Shown here one piece after another: positions 10,479-18,715 of a stretch of 41,250 nucleotides of DNA. The notes beneath the pieces are model-generated. The model searched no databases and was not told the origin of the DNA. It saw nothing but the letters and a program-made list of their open reading frames with translations. The translations under genes and the position numbers were made by a program. Source of the DNA: Acidimicrobiaceae bacterium (GTDB lineage: Bacteria > Actinomycetota > Acidimicrobiia > Acidimicrobiales > Poriferisodalaceae); assembly GCA_026713105.1 (NCBI GenBank), contig JAPOPC010000080.1:1-41250 (forward strand), in the 5' to 3' direction. Numbering within the stretch: the stretch's first letter is position 1; every line of letters starts with the position of its first letter.

Positions 10479-11644
10479 TTGCGCGGTTGCTGAATCGCAC
10501 GCAGACCCGCCGTGAATTGCGGTCTCCAGCCTGGTTCGCCGACTACTCCTTGGCACTCGCCGCCATCGCAATCGCGTGCCTGGGCGTGGCGATGAACTAC
10601 GCGGCGACGTGGCGCAGCCTCTCGTTCGAAGGCGGAGACCCATGGACCGTGGCGCGCCGTCAGGCAATCTTCGTGGGCATCGGGATTGTGGTTATGGTCG
10701 TCGCGGCCGTCGTCGACTACCGAGTGCTGCGCTTCTACTCGACGCCCGCCTATCTCATCATCCTCGGGGCGCTCGCCGCGTTGCTGCGCTGGGCCCCCGA
10801 GATCCGCAACGCACGGTCATGGTTCACGCTGCCGTTCTTCGGTTTTCAGGTGCAGCCGTCGGAGTTCGCCAAGCTCGTCGTGATCGTGTCCTTGGCCGCA
10901 TTCGTCGCCAATCACGAGGGATACCTGCGCTTCGACACGCTCTTCAACGCCGGGTTGCTGCTCGTCGTGCCGATGGCCCTGATTTATCTGCAGCCCGACC
11001 TCGGCACGATGCTGGTCTTTGTGGCGGTGGCCATGGGCATGCTGCTCGTGGCCGGTGCCCAATTGCGGCACATCTTTGTCATCACGCTGGCTGGAGTCCT
11101 CGCCCTCGTGCTGGTGTTCAGCATCGACGCGCTCCAAGGGCCCAGGCTGCTGAGCGAGACGCAGCGAAACCGTCTCACGGCATTCTTGGATCAGGAATTC
11201 GAGCCGCTCGAGGCGTCCTACAACCTGCGTCAGAGCCAGATCGCCATCGGAGCGGGCGGCATCTGGGGCCAGGGCTGGAAGCAAGGCACGCAGACGAACC
11301 TCGACCTCGTGCCCGAACAGCACAACGACTTCATCTTCACCGCACTCGGCGAAGAATTCGGTCTCGTCGGCGGGGCGCTCCTGCTCGTGCTCTATGCGTA
11401 CATGACGGTGCGCATCTGGCAGATAGCTCGCGTCGCCAGCGACCCCTTTGGTCGATTACTCGCGGTCGGAATCCTCTCGATGCTGCTGTTCCAGGTGTTT
11501 CAGAACATCGGTATGACGATCGGCATCATGCCGATCACCGGTATCCCCCTGCCGCTCATGAGTCACGGCGGTTCGGGCACCATCACGGCTTTCGCGGCGG
11601 TCGGCATCGTCATCAGCGTCGGGGCTCGCCGCTACGCCCTCTAA
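10475..11644 (+). CDS. rodA: SEDS-family peptidoglycan glycosyltransferase RodA
   Basis: Polytopic SEDS protein that polymerises lipid II for lateral wall growth in complex with PBP2. The 389-residue product has about ten hydrophobic helices and the family signatures FQVQPSEFAKL, LIYLQPDLGTMLVF, GQGWKQGTQTNLDLVPEQHNDF (broken here only for description), and the C-terminal GIPLPLMSHGGSGT. Its ATG overlaps the mrdA stop as ATGA, so translation is coupled and the partners are made together. FtsW is similar, but position after mreBCD and PBP2 identifies RodA. Confidence 0.95.
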   Translation: MIARLLNRTQTRRELRSPAWFADYSLALAAIAIACLGVAMNYAATWRSLSFEGGDPWTVARRQAIFVGIGIVVMVVAAVVDYRVLRFYSTPAYLIILGALAALLRWAPEIRNARSWFTLPFFGFQVQPSEFAKLVVIVSLAAFVANHEGYLRFDTLFNAGLLLVVPMALIYLQPDLGTMLVFVAVAMGMLLVAGAQLRHIFVITLAGVLALVLVFSIDALQGPRLLSETQRNRLTAFLDQEFEPLEASYNLRQSQIAIGAGGIWGQGWKQGTQTNLDLVPEQHNDFIFTALGEEFGLVGGALLLVLYAYMTVRIWQIARVASDPFGRLLAVGILSMLLFQVFQNIGMTIGIMPITGIPLPLMSHGGSGTITAFAAVGIVISVGARRYAL

Positions 11645-11668
11645 CGCTTCATCAACTGCGTGGACCGG

Positions 11669-11674
11669 TAGCGT
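11669..11674 (+). promoter_or_regulatory. Candidate -10 box for the radical SAM gene
   Basis: TAGCGT ends 10 nt before the ATG at 11685 in the 40-bp gap after rodA. It would give a leader of only a few nucleotides and suggests a new transcript starting here. Confidence 0.4.
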
Positions 11675-11684
11675 TGATGGGGAA

Positions 11685-13679
11685 ATGACAACGCTGTGGC
11701 CTCGGCTCGAGCCCTTGCTGCCACGTGTCTCCAAGCCGGCTCGGTATATCGGCTGCGAGGACGGGATGCAGCAACCGACACTCGGCCCCCACCTCACTTC
11801 GTGGTTGCTGACCTACCCCGACACCTACGAGGTCGGCCTGCCCAACCAGGGTCTGCAGATCCTCTATGAGCTGTTGAACGAACGTCCGGATTCCAGTGCT
11901 GAGCGGACGTACGCACCGTGGATCGATCTCGAGGCCGAAATGCGGGCCCACGGGTTGCCGCTGTTCTCGGTGGACACCCACCGGGCGGCAGGCGAATTTG
12001 ACGTCATCGCCTTCAACCTCTCGGCTGAACTCGTCTACACCAACGTGCTCAACTGCGTCGACTTGGCCGGGTTGGAGGTGAGGTCATCTCGGCGCAACGA
12101 CGCCGATCCGCTGATCGGCGCCGGAGGGCATTGCGCGTTCAACCCCGAGCCGCTGGCCGATTTCGTGGATTTCTTCGTGGTCGGCGACGGCGAGGAAGTG
12201 GTCGGCGAGATCACCGAAGTGGTGGGCGCGTGGAAGCGCGCCGGCAAGCGGGCCGGCACTCGTGAAGGCGTGCTGCGAGAGCTGGCCGGCATCGAGGGTG
12301 TGTACGTGCCGGCGATGTACGACGTGGCCTATGACGGAGCGGCGCTCGTCGAGGTGACCCCGAAGTACCCCGACGTGCCGCCGCTGGTTGCCAAGCGGAC
12401 GGTCGCGGACCTCGCCGACTGGCCCTATCCCCGCCAGCAATTGGTGCCGGTCACCGAGGTGGTGCACGACCGACTGTCGGTAGAGGTGTTCCGGGGCTGC
12501 ACGCGGGGTTGTCGTTTCTGCCAGGCGGGCATGATCACCCGGCCGGTACGCGAGCGGCCCGCCGCGCAAGTGCGCGAGATGATCAGCACCGGCCTCAAGC
12601 GCAGTGGGTATGACGAGGTCAGCCTGATGTCGCTGTCCACCGCTGACTACAGCGGGATCGCCGAACTCGTGCGCGATACCGTCTCCGCTGGCGCCTTGGA
12701 AACTGCGGGTGCTGATGCGAAGCGCATCAGCGTCTCGCTGCCCAGCCTGCGGGTGGATGCCTTCACTGTTGACGTAGCGGCTCAAGTGTCACGCGCACGC
12801 CGCACAGGGCTCACCTTCGCGCCCGAAGCGGGTTCATGGCGACTCCGTCAGATCCTCAACAAGCTCATCACCGAAGAAGACCTGTACGGCGCCGTGCGCT
12901 CGGCATACAGCCAGGGCTGGCACCGCATGAAGCTGTACTTCCTCACGGGTCTGCCTTCGGAGATGGACCCAGACACCGAGGCCATCGCTCACTTGGCCGA
13001 AACGTGCGCTCGCATCGGGCAGGAGTACACGAAGCGGGCGTCGGTGACGGTATCGCTGGGGGGCTTCGTGCCCAAGCCGCACACGCCGTTTCAGTGGTTC
13101 GGGCAGAACCCGCCCGACGAGCTGGCCCGCAAGGTGCGGCTGGTGCGCTCCGCGCTGGGCCGCAACCGTCGCGTGCAGTTGAAGTGGCATGACCCGGCCG
13201 CTTCGACCGCTGAGGGAATTGCCAGCCGGGGTGACCGCCGGGTGGGTGCGGTCATCGAATACGTCTGGCGCAGGCGCGGCACGTTCCAGGAGTGGAGCGA
13301 GCGCTTCGACTTGGGCCTGTGGGAAGAGGCAATGGCAGCGAGCGGCCTCAGCCTCGACTGGTACGTGTACCGCCACCGAGGCGAATCTGAGGTGCTGCCC
13401 TGGGACCACATCGGTGCCGGGCTGCATCGTGACTTTCTGTGGCAAGACTGGCAGGACGCCCTAGCCGGGCATGGCCTGCCTGACTGCCGATGGACCCCGT
13501 GCTACGACTGCGGGGCCTGTACTGAATATGGGATCGAGCACATAGTTGCGTCCCCCGTCGCCCCCAATGGCGGCAGTCAGGGGACGGGACAGGATCTCGC
13601 GACCGGCCATCTGGTGCCGGTCGAGCTGCGTCCCCGCCGGTTGGCGAGCGCAGGTGCATCGGCGGGGGGGGGCGCATGA
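11685..13679 (+). CDS. Radical SAM protein of the TIGR03960 type (B12-binding-like N-terminus)
   Basis: Uncharacterised radical SAM enzyme found in many bacteria beside a DUF2344 protein. The 664-residue product has an N-terminal region resembling a B12-binding fold (PARYIGCEDG, YPDTYEVGLPNQGLQIL). The radical SAM core carries CxxxCxxC at Cys272, Cys276 and Cys279 (RGCTRGCRFCQAG), which would hold the 4Fe-4S cluster. Near the C-terminus further cysteines (CYDCGACTEYG) could bind metal. The substrate is unknown; neighbouring RNase E and ribosomal genes make an RNA-related role possible, but this is inference. No Shine-Dalgarno is clear; a -10 box lies close upstream. The stop overlaps a small ORF and leads into the DUF2344 gene. 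Confidence 0.9.
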   Translation: MTTLWPRLEPLLPRVSKPARYIGCEDGMQQPTLGPHLTSWLLTYPDTYEVGLPNQGLQILYELLNERPDSSAERTYAPWIDLEAEMRAHGLPLFSVDTHRAAGEFDVIAFNLSAELVYTNVLNCVDLAGLEVRSSRRNDADPLIGAGGHCAFNPEPLADFVDFFVVGDGEEVVGEITEVVGAWKRAGKRAGTREGVLRELAGIEGVYVPAMYDVAYDGAALVEVTPKYPDVPPLVAKRTVADLADWPYPRQQLVPVTEVVHDRLSVEVFRGCTRGCRFCQAGMITRPVRERPAAQVREMISTGLKRSGYDEVSLMSLSTADYSGIAELVRDTVSAGALETAGADAKRISVSLPSLRVDAFTVDVAAQVSRARRTGLTFAPEAGSWRLRQILNKLITEEDLYGAVRSAYSQGWHRMKLYFLTGLPSEMDPDTEAIAHLAETCARIGQEYTKRASVTVSLGGFVPKPHTPFQWFGQNPPDELARKVRLVRSALGRNRRVQLKWHDPAASTAEGIASRGDRRVGAVIEYVWRRRGTFQEWSERFDLGLWEEAMAASGLSLDWYVYRHRGESEVLPWDHIGAGLHRDFLWQDWQDALAGHGLPDCRWTPCYDCGACTEYGIEHIVASPVAPNGGSQGTGQDLATGHLVPVELRPRRLASAGASAGGGA

Positions 13680-13753
13680 AGATGCGCAGGCCTGCAACGC
13701 CGGTGCTGAGCCGAAGTGCCGCTCCCACCCAAGCGGGTGGGAGACGGCGTTGA
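13676..13753 (+). CDS. Possible 25-codon bridging leader ORF
   Basis: An ATG overlaps the radical SAM stop (ATGA at 13676-13679) and opens 25 codons (MKMRRPATPVLSRSAAPTQA, then GGRRR). They run through a 9-bp hairpin and stop at a TGA overlapping the TTG start of the DUF2344 gene (TTGA at 13750-13753). The peptide is basic and has no recognisable relative. The geometry suggests translational coupling: ribosomes passing through would open the hairpin that hides the next ribosome binding site. It could also be chance, or the trace of an ancestral fusion. Confidence 0.35.
   Translation: MKMRRPATPVLSRSAAPTQAGGRRR
13722..13743 (+). promoter_or_regulatory. Hairpin covering the DUF2344 ribosome binding site
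   Basis: CTCCCACCC (13722-13730) pairs perfectly with GGGTGGGAG (13735-13743) around the loop AAGC, giving a 9-bp GC-rich stem. The only Shine-Dalgarno-like sequence for the TTG at 13750, GGGAG at 13739-13743, is in its 3' arm, 6 nt before the start. No T-run follows, so it is not a typical terminator. Confidence 0.55.
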
Positions 13754-14568
13754 GGCTGCGCGTCCGCTTTTCCAAGACCGGAAAGATCCGGTTTATCGGC
13801 CATCGCGATGTTGCTCGGGTGACCGAGCGCGCTGTGCGCAGGGTCGGTCTGCCCGTGGCGTACAGCGAAGGCTTCTCACCTCGCATGAAGATGAGCTTCG
13901 GTTTGGCGTTGCCGACCGGGTATGAGTCGGACGGCGAGTTTGTCGAGCTGCCGCTGATTGCGGACGCGGTCGTCGAAGGGAGTGCCCCCGGCGGCGGCGA
14001 CCAGGGTGTTTCGGGGCCCGTGATCGTCTGCCAGACCGACGCCCACAGACCCTGCGAGCATGAGCCAGAGTCATCCGCCCCGAGCTATTGCACCGTTGCG
14101 GAGGCACTCAGCGAGGCGTTGCCAGTCGGCATGGAGGTGTCGGCGGCAGTGCTGACCGACGGCCGCGGTCCGTCGCTGCAGGCGGCAACTCGCTCGTGCG
14201 GCTGGCAGTTCGACATCGTGGGACTCGATCCGGCTGCGGCGGAGAAAGCGGTTGCAGAATTCCTCGCCGCCGGTACCGTCGTGACTGAACGGGTGCACAA
14301 AGGCGAGACCGTGAGTTCGAATGTCCGACCCAGCGTTGAGGTGCTGCAGGTGGTCGGATGTTCGGATCGAGGGGCGGTGCTGAGCGCCGTGCTGTCAGCG
14401 ACGCCTCGGGTGGTGCGCCCCAGCGAACTGGTGCCAGCGCTTGCGCCGGCACATGAAATGGGCATTGCCCGAAGAACACATCAATGGACGTGTGGCGCAG
14501 CGGGACGAGCCGAACCGGCCGTGCCTGCCACGTGCGCCCAGAAACATAAGGAACTCATCAGTGGATGA
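13750..14568 (+). CDS. DUF2344 (TIGR03936-type) protein, radical SAM partner
   Basis: Family of unknown function that accompanies or is fused to the TIGR03960-type radical SAM protein. The product (272 residues from TTG) begins LRLRVRFSKTGKIRFIGH and continues AVRRVGLPVAYSEGFSPR and MSFGLALPTGYESDGEF, the hallmark N-terminal block. The C-terminal part is poorly conserved and ends in a Cys/His-containing tail that overlaps RNase E. No better start exists: the nearby ATGs at 13676 and 13682 are in another frame. The TTG is preceded by GGGAG buried in a hairpin. Its end overlaps the start of the RNase E gene by 8 bp. Confidence 0.88.
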   Translation: MRLRVRFSKTGKIRFIGHRDVARVTERAVRRVGLPVAYSEGFSPRMKMSFGLALPTGYESDGEFVELPLIADAVVEGSAPGGGDQGVSGPVIVCQTDAHRPCEHEPESSAPSYCTVAEALSEALPVGMEVSAAVLTDGRGPSLQAATRSCGWQFDIVGLDPAAAEKAVAEFLAAGTVVTERVHKGETVSSNVRPSVEVLQVVGCSDRGAVLSAVLSATPRVVRPSELVPALAPAHEMGIARRTHQWTCGAAGRAEPAVPATCAQKHKELISG

Positions 14569-16600
14569 ATCAACACTGAACGACACAACAGACAACACTC
14601 AGGACAAATCACAAGAGAATCCGACCCAGAAGAATCCCACCAAGAAGAATCCGACCCAGAAGAATTCGACACCCCGCAATCCAGCCGAAGACAGTTCGAC
14701 ACAAACCAATGCGGCAGAACCGGCGCCCGCTGTTCGCAAGCGCCGACTCGTCGCACCTACGGGCGACGACAAGCTTGGCGCGCCCGAACCAGGACTGAGT
14801 TCCGCGGAGCCGACAGCAGCGGCTTCTCCGCAGCAGACCAAGCGCAAGCGGGCAGTAACGGCACCGGACAAGCCCGCATCGGGGTCTCGTGTCAAGTCGG
14901 AGCCCAAGGCGAAATCCCAATCCAGGGGGAAGTCGGAGCCCAAGGGAAGAACGAAGTCCGATCCGGAATCATCGGAGTCTGAGCTGGCGAAACCTGCGGT
15001 CCCACCGGTTCCGCCACCAGCGCGCAAGCCTCAGATCGGCGACAGTCGGCCGGCACCCTCCCAGCAGGCACCCGAGAGCGAGGGCGCTGGCGGGCGTCGA
15101 CGGCGCAGGCGCGGCGGGCGGGGGCGCGGCGGGCGCGGCCGATCCGGCGAGGCCGCCTCGACGACCACCGAGACCCGGAACGGTTCCCATGCACCGGTCG
15201 AGGCGATCTTGGCCGATCAGCAGCCGCTCGAACTCGACGATGAGCAACTCACTGAGCGCCGCGGCAAGTACCGCAATGGCAAGCCGCTCGGCCGATACCG
15301 GATGTGCGTCCATGTCTCGGAGGGGGCAACACACATCGCCGTGCTTGAGGGCCGGTCGCTCATCGAGTACTACGTGAGCCGCCCGTCTGACGACATTTCG
15401 GAGATCTACGGCAATCTGTACATGGGCCGGGTGCGCCGTGTGCTCCCGGGCATGGAAGCCGCATTCGTCGACATTGGGACACCCAAGCAAGCGGTGCTCT
15501 ACCGCGGCGACCTCACCGTTGCCTCCGACGACAGTGACGAAGACGCCTCGGGCGAGCGCAAGCGCGCCGGCGGGCGTCGGGGTCGCAATGTCTCGGGTCC
15601 CGCGATCAGCGACCTGATCAGCAACGGCCAGACCATCATGTGCCAGGTCATCAAGAACCCGATCGGCCACAAGGGGGCTCGTCTCACCACAGAAGTGTCC
15701 TTGCCCGGCCGTTTCGTGGTGCTCATCCCTGGCAGCAGCGTCACGGGGATCTCGCGGCGCCTTCCCAGCCGTGAGCGGCGAAGGCTGCGCACCCTGCTGG
15801 CCAAGGAGATCCCTGAGGGCTTCGGCGTGATTCTGCGCACGGCAGCCGAGAACGTCACTCCTGCAGAGATCCGCCGGGACATTGAGCGTCTGACACGCCA
15901 GTGGACTCAGATCTCGGAGTTGTCGAAGCGATCCGATGCGCCGGCGCTGCTGTTCCGTGAGCCGGAATTGGCAGTTCGCATCATCCGGGAGCAATTCACT
16001 GCTGATTTCCGGGAGGTAGTGATCGACGATCCGGTGCTGTTCGACCAGGTCAAGGGCTACATGGAAGCCGTCGCTGCTCCCTTGATGGATCGCATCCGCT
16101 ACTACGACCCTGTGGCGGAACGGCTACCGCTCTTCGAACGGTCCCATGTCGCCGAACAGGTGCGCAAGGCGACAGATCGCAAGGTCTGGCTGCCGTCTGG
16201 CGGGTCGCTGATCATCGAGCACACCGAGGCGTTGACCGTCATCGACGTCAACACCGGGCGCAACGTGGGCCGGTCGAGCCTCAACGAGACGCTGTTCCAG
16301 AACAACCTCGAGGCCGCCACCGAGATCGCCAAGCAACTGCGGCTGCGAGACATCGGCGGGATCATCGTCGTGGACTTTGTCGACATGGACGACAAGCGCC
16401 AACGCGAGCAGCTGATGAACACGCTGAATGAGGCTCTGGCCCGCGACAAGACGCGGACTGCAACCGAACCCATCTCCGACATGGGCATCGTGCAGATGAC
16501 CCGGATGCGCACTGGTGAAGGACTCTTGGAGTCCATGTCCGATCCATGCGACGAGTGCGAGGGGCGCGGCATTCAGCTGCGCGAGTCGCTGTTCGCCTGA
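14561..16600 (+). CDS. rne: Ribonuclease E/G
   Basis: Endoribonuclease that starts mRNA decay and processes rRNA and tRNA precursors. The 679-residue product starts at GTG 14561, with AAGGA 8 nt upstream and an 8-bp overlap with the previous gene. Residues 1-220 are disordered: Asn/Lys repeats, Ser/Lys/Glu stretches, then a run of Arg and Gly (GGRRRRRRGGRGRGGRGR), probably for RNA binding. The catalytic half follows, with an S1 domain near 283 (GNLYMGRVRRVLPGMEAAF), metal-binding Asp562 in VIDVNTG and Asp605 in VVDFVDMD, and the zinc-link cysteines 663 and 666 (CDEC). Placing the disordered arm N-terminal matches actinobacterial RNase E, not the enterobacterial form. The first 150 bp are visibly less GC-rich than their surroundings. 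Confidence 0.95.
   Translation: MDESTLNDTTDNTQDKSQENPTQKNPTKKNPTQKNSTPRNPAEDSSTQTNAAEPAPAVRKRRLVAPTGDDKLGAPEPGLSSAEPTAAASPQQTKRKRAVTAPDKPASGSRVKSEPKAKSQSRGKSEPKGRTKSDPESSESELAKPAVPPVPPPARKPQIGDSRPAPSQQAPESEGAGGRRRRRRGGRGRGGRGRSGEAASTTTETRNGSHAPVEAILADQQPLELDDEQLTERRGKYRNGKPLGRYRMCVHVSEGATHIAVLEGRSLIEYYVSRPSDDISEIYGNLYMGRVRRVLPGMEAAFVDIGTPKQAVLYRGDLTVASDDSDEDASGERKRAGGRRGRNVSGPAISDLISNGQTIMCQVIKNPIGHKGARLTTEVSLPGRFVVLIPGSSVTGISRRLPSRERRRLRTLLAKEIPEGFGVILRTAAENVTPAEIRRDIERLTRQWTQISELSKRSDAPALLFREPELAVRIIREQFTADFREVVIDDPVLFDQVKGYMEAVAAPLMDRIRYYDPVAERLPLFERSHVAEQVRKATDRKVWLPSGGSLIIEHTEALTVIDVNTGRNVGRSSLNETLFQNNLEAATEIAKQLRLRDIGGIIVVDFVDMDDKRQREQLMNTLNEALARDKTRTATEPISDMGIVQMTRMRTGEGLLESMSDPCDECEGRGIQLRESLFA
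14617..14676. repeat. 15-bp tandem repeat (about 4 units) in the rne 5' end
   Basis: Units GAATCCGACCCAGAA, GAATCCCACCAAGAA, GAATCCGACCCAGAA and a degenerate GAATTCGACACCCCG lie head to tail, encoding NPTQK-like pentapeptides in the disordered arm of RNase E. Units one and three are identical. Confidence 0.85.
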
Positions 16601-16641
16601 TCCAAAGCGAGAGCTCCGCGCCATTCCAGCAGCGTCATCGG

Positions 16642-16647
16642 TATCCT
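16642..16647 (+). promoter_or_regulatory. Candidate -10 box for rplU
   Basis: TATCCT ends 9 nt before the rplU ATG, and no Shine-Dalgarno is visible. This fits a short-leader or leaderless transcript starting within the 56-bp gap after rne. No -35 is evident. Confidence 0.4.
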
Positions 16648-16656
16648 TCCCAACCG

Positions 16657-16968
16657 ATGTATGCAGTCATTGCCACCGGCGGCAAGCAGCGCCGCGTCGA
16701 AGCCGGCCAACGGCTCGACGTCGAGCTGCTCGCGGTGCCGCCCGGCGAGGAGGTCACCTTCACGCCGGTGCTCGTGGTGGATGACGGCGCAGTGCTGGCG
16801 ACACCCGATGAACTCGTCGGGGCCTCGGTGACGGGCAAGGTGGTCGGCGAGACCAAGGGGCCCAAGATCGACGGCTTCACCTACAAGAACGCCACGACCT
16901 ACCGGCGCAGGTGGGGACACCGGCAGCGCTACAGCACGGTCGAGATCACCGCGATCGCGAGGGACTGA
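16657..16968 (+). CDS. rplU: 50S ribosomal protein L21
   Basis: Large-subunit protein that binds 23S rRNA. The 103-residue product is of normal length: MYAVIATGGKQRRVEAGQ at the N-terminus, a central beta domain, then KIDGFTYKNATTYRRRWGHR, the typical basic C-terminal motif. The ATG at 16657 gives the conserved N-terminus; in-frame upstream codons run into rne. It is followed by rpmA after 3 bp, the near-universal L21-L27 pair. Confidence 0.97.
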   Translation: MYAVIATGGKQRRVEAGQRLDVELLAVPPGEEVTFTPVLVVDDGAVLATPDELVGASVTGKVVGETKGPKIDGFTYKNATTYRRRWGHRQRYSTVEITAIARD

Positions 16969-16971
16969 ACG

Positions 16972-17223
16972 ATGTCGAAGACCAAGGGCGGAGGCTCTAC
17001 TCGCAACGGGCGCGACTCGGTCGCCAAGCGACTCGGTGTGAAGGTGTATTCGGGGCAGGCCATCGATGCCGGCGGCATCATTGTGCGCCAGCGCGGCACC
17101 AAGTTCCATCCAGGGCGGAATGTGGGCCGCGGCAAGGACGACACACTGTTCGCCACGACGCCGGGAGTCGTGCATTTCGGCTACCGCCGGGGACGCCGCC
17201 TCGTCGACGTCGACCCCTCGTAG
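16972..17223 (+). CDS. rpmA: 50S ribosomal protein L27
   Basis: Large-subunit protein whose N-terminus reaches the peptidyl-transferase centre. The 83-residue product shows [20 protein letters not shown] and the conserved [20 protein letters not shown]. The ATG has GAGGGA a few bases upstream, in the end of rplU. The N-terminus is short, without the cleaved leader seen in Firmicutes. A 171-bp gap with a dispersed repeat separates it from obgE, with which it is usually closely linked. Confidence 0.97.
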   Translation: MSKTKGGGSTRNGRDSVAKRLGVKVYSGQAIDAGGIIVRQRGTKFHPGRNVGRGKDDTLFATTPGVVHFGYRRGRRLVDVDPS

Positions 17224-17251
17224 CCCTCGAGAACTTCAATCCCACACCCCT

Positions 17252-17381
17252 GAGGCTGAGCCGAATGGCGAAGCCCTGGCCCGAGCGGCCCGTGAGCCCA
17301 ATCGCATGAAAATGGGGAACAAGAGCGGGAAACAAATGGTGCGGCAGCGGGAAGGCTTACCTATCGGCGCGGCCTCCAAGG
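17252..17381 (+). repeat. Dispersed intergenic repeat, copy A (full length)
   Basis: A 130-bp element starting GAGGCTGAGCC and containing TGGCCCGAGCGGCCCGTGAG, AATCGCATGAA and GGGAACAAGAGCGGGAAACAA. It aligns gap-free to the minus-strand copy at 40403-40532, with 111 identical positions by hand count. The frame set by GAG-GCT-GAG is open and continues to a TGA at 17396-17398 that overlaps the obgE ATG (ATGA), so it could give a short coupled peptide (from ATG 17306: MKMGNKSGKQMVRQREG...). No ribosome binding site for such a peptide is seen. Confidence 0.85.
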
Positions 17382-17394
17382 CAGGCGAACCCCG

Positions 17395-18654
17395 ATGAGC
17401 GACTTTGTCGATGAGTGCCAGCTGCACGCCAAGGGCGGCGACGGCGGCGCAGGCTGCGTTTCGTTCCGGCGCGAATCCCATGTGCCGCGCGGTGGCCCCG
17501 ACGGCGGGGACGGCGGCCGCGGCGGCGATGTGTGGGTTGTCGCGGACCGCAACGTGGCGTCGTTGCTTGCGTTTCGCGACTTCCCTTTCCGGCGCGCCAC
17601 CAATGGCGGCCACGGCCAGGGCCGCAAGAGGCACGGCCGAAGCGGCGTCGACGAACTTGTGCTCGTGCCCGAGGGCACGACCGTGCGGGATCGTGACGGC
17701 ACTGTGTTGGCCGACCTCGTGGATGCTGGCGATCGCTGGCTGGCGGCACATGGCGGCAGCGGCGGTCGCGGCAACGCCCGCTTCTCCTCGAACCGGCTGC
17801 GTGCTCCTCACTTTGCAGAACAGGCAGAACCCGGCGAGGAACGCTGGTTGGGCCTGGAGTTGAAGCTGATGGCCGACGTCGCGCTGGTGGGATTCCCCAA
17901 CGCCGGGAAGAGCACCTTCATCAGCGCAGTTTCTGCAGCGCGGCCCAAGGTCGCTTCGTACCCCTTCACAACCCTCACGCCCAGCCTCGGAGTCGTTCGG
18001 CTCGACGACGGCACGGGCGGCGGCCACCTGGACAGCTTCGAGATGGTGATCGCGGATGTGCCTGGCCTCATCGAGGGCGCTGCGGAAGGCAAGGGGTTGG
18101 GCCATCAGTTCCTGCGCCATGTCGAGCGCGCTCGGGTGCTGCTGATCATGGCTGACCTGGCGGAGGTCTCTGATCGCGACCCCCATGAACAGGTAGACGT
18201 CCTGATCGCGGAACTCGAGCGCTACGACCCCGAGCTCGCAGCCCGCCGACGGCTGATCGTCGGCACCAAGGCCGATGTCGCTCACTTGGCCTGGGACGGC
18301 CAGCGACTCAGCGCTGTCACGGGCGACGGCGTGGCTCCGGTTCTCGGCCAGCTGCGCGAGCTAGTCACCGAAGCCAGAGATCTCGACGAAGCCCCCACCC
18401 AATACGTCGTGCACCGCCCCGAACCCACCGGCATCACGGTGCTGCGCCTCGCAGATGGCGTGTTCGAGATTGAAGGTCGCCAGGCTCGCCGGGCTGTCGC
18501 GCTGTCCGACCTCACCGACCCAGCGGCGCTCGCATGGGCGCAACGCCGCCTCGAAAAGCTCGGCGTTTCCCGGGCGTTGGCCCGGAACGGCGCCAACTCG
18601 GGTGACTTGGTGCGCATCGGCGATTTTGAGTTCACGTACGAGCCAGACACATGA
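17395..18654 (+). CDS. obgE: GTPase ObgE/CgtA
   Basis: Essential GTPase that binds the 50S subunit during assembly and responds to the stringent signal. The 419-residue product has the glycine-rich Obg fold (residues 1-158; GGPDGGDGGRGGDVW), a G domain with GFPNAGKST, Switch I Thr in PFTTLTP, DVPGLIEGA and TKAD in the place of NKxD, then a C-terminal OCT domain (from about 345). The ATG at 17395 overlaps the stop of the frame running through repeat copy A. The Shine-Dalgarno is weak, so translation may depend on the upstream context. proB follows after 61 bp. Confidence 0.97.
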   Translation: MSDFVDECQLHAKGGDGGAGCVSFRRESHVPRGGPDGGDGGRGGDVWVVADRNVASLLAFRDFPFRRATNGGHGQGRKRHGRSGVDELVLVPEGTTVRDRDGTVLADLVDAGDRWLAAHGGSGGRGNARFSSNRLRAPHFAEQAEPGEERWLGLELKLMADVALVGFPNAGKSTFISAVSAARPKVASYPFTTLTPSLGVVRLDDGTGGGHLDSFEMVIADVPGLIEGAAEGKGLGHQFLRHVERARVLLIMADLAEVSDRDPHEQVDVLIAELERYDPELAARRRLIVGTKADVAHLAWDGQRLSAVTGDGVAPVLGQLRELVTEARDLDEAPTQYVVHRPEPTGITVLRLADGVFEIEGRQARRAVALSDLTDPAALAWAQRRLEKLGVSRALARNGANSGDLVRIGDFEFTYEPDT

Positions 18655-18715
18655 GCATTCGAGAAATCTGCGAGATCGCTGTCACCACCTCGGCGAGACG
18701 GCAGGATTGACCTTG

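Noticed and set aside
13546..13749. Upstream extension of the DUF2344 gene into the radical SAM gene
   Set aside because: The conserved N-terminus begins at the TTG at 13750 and the extension overlaps a well-supported gene in another frame.
13676..13753. A sequencing frameshift splitting a radical SAM-DUF2344 fusion
   Set aside because: The radical SAM protein reaches a natural C-terminus and the overlaps at both ends of the small ORF are exact; a fusion cannot be excluded but is not needed.
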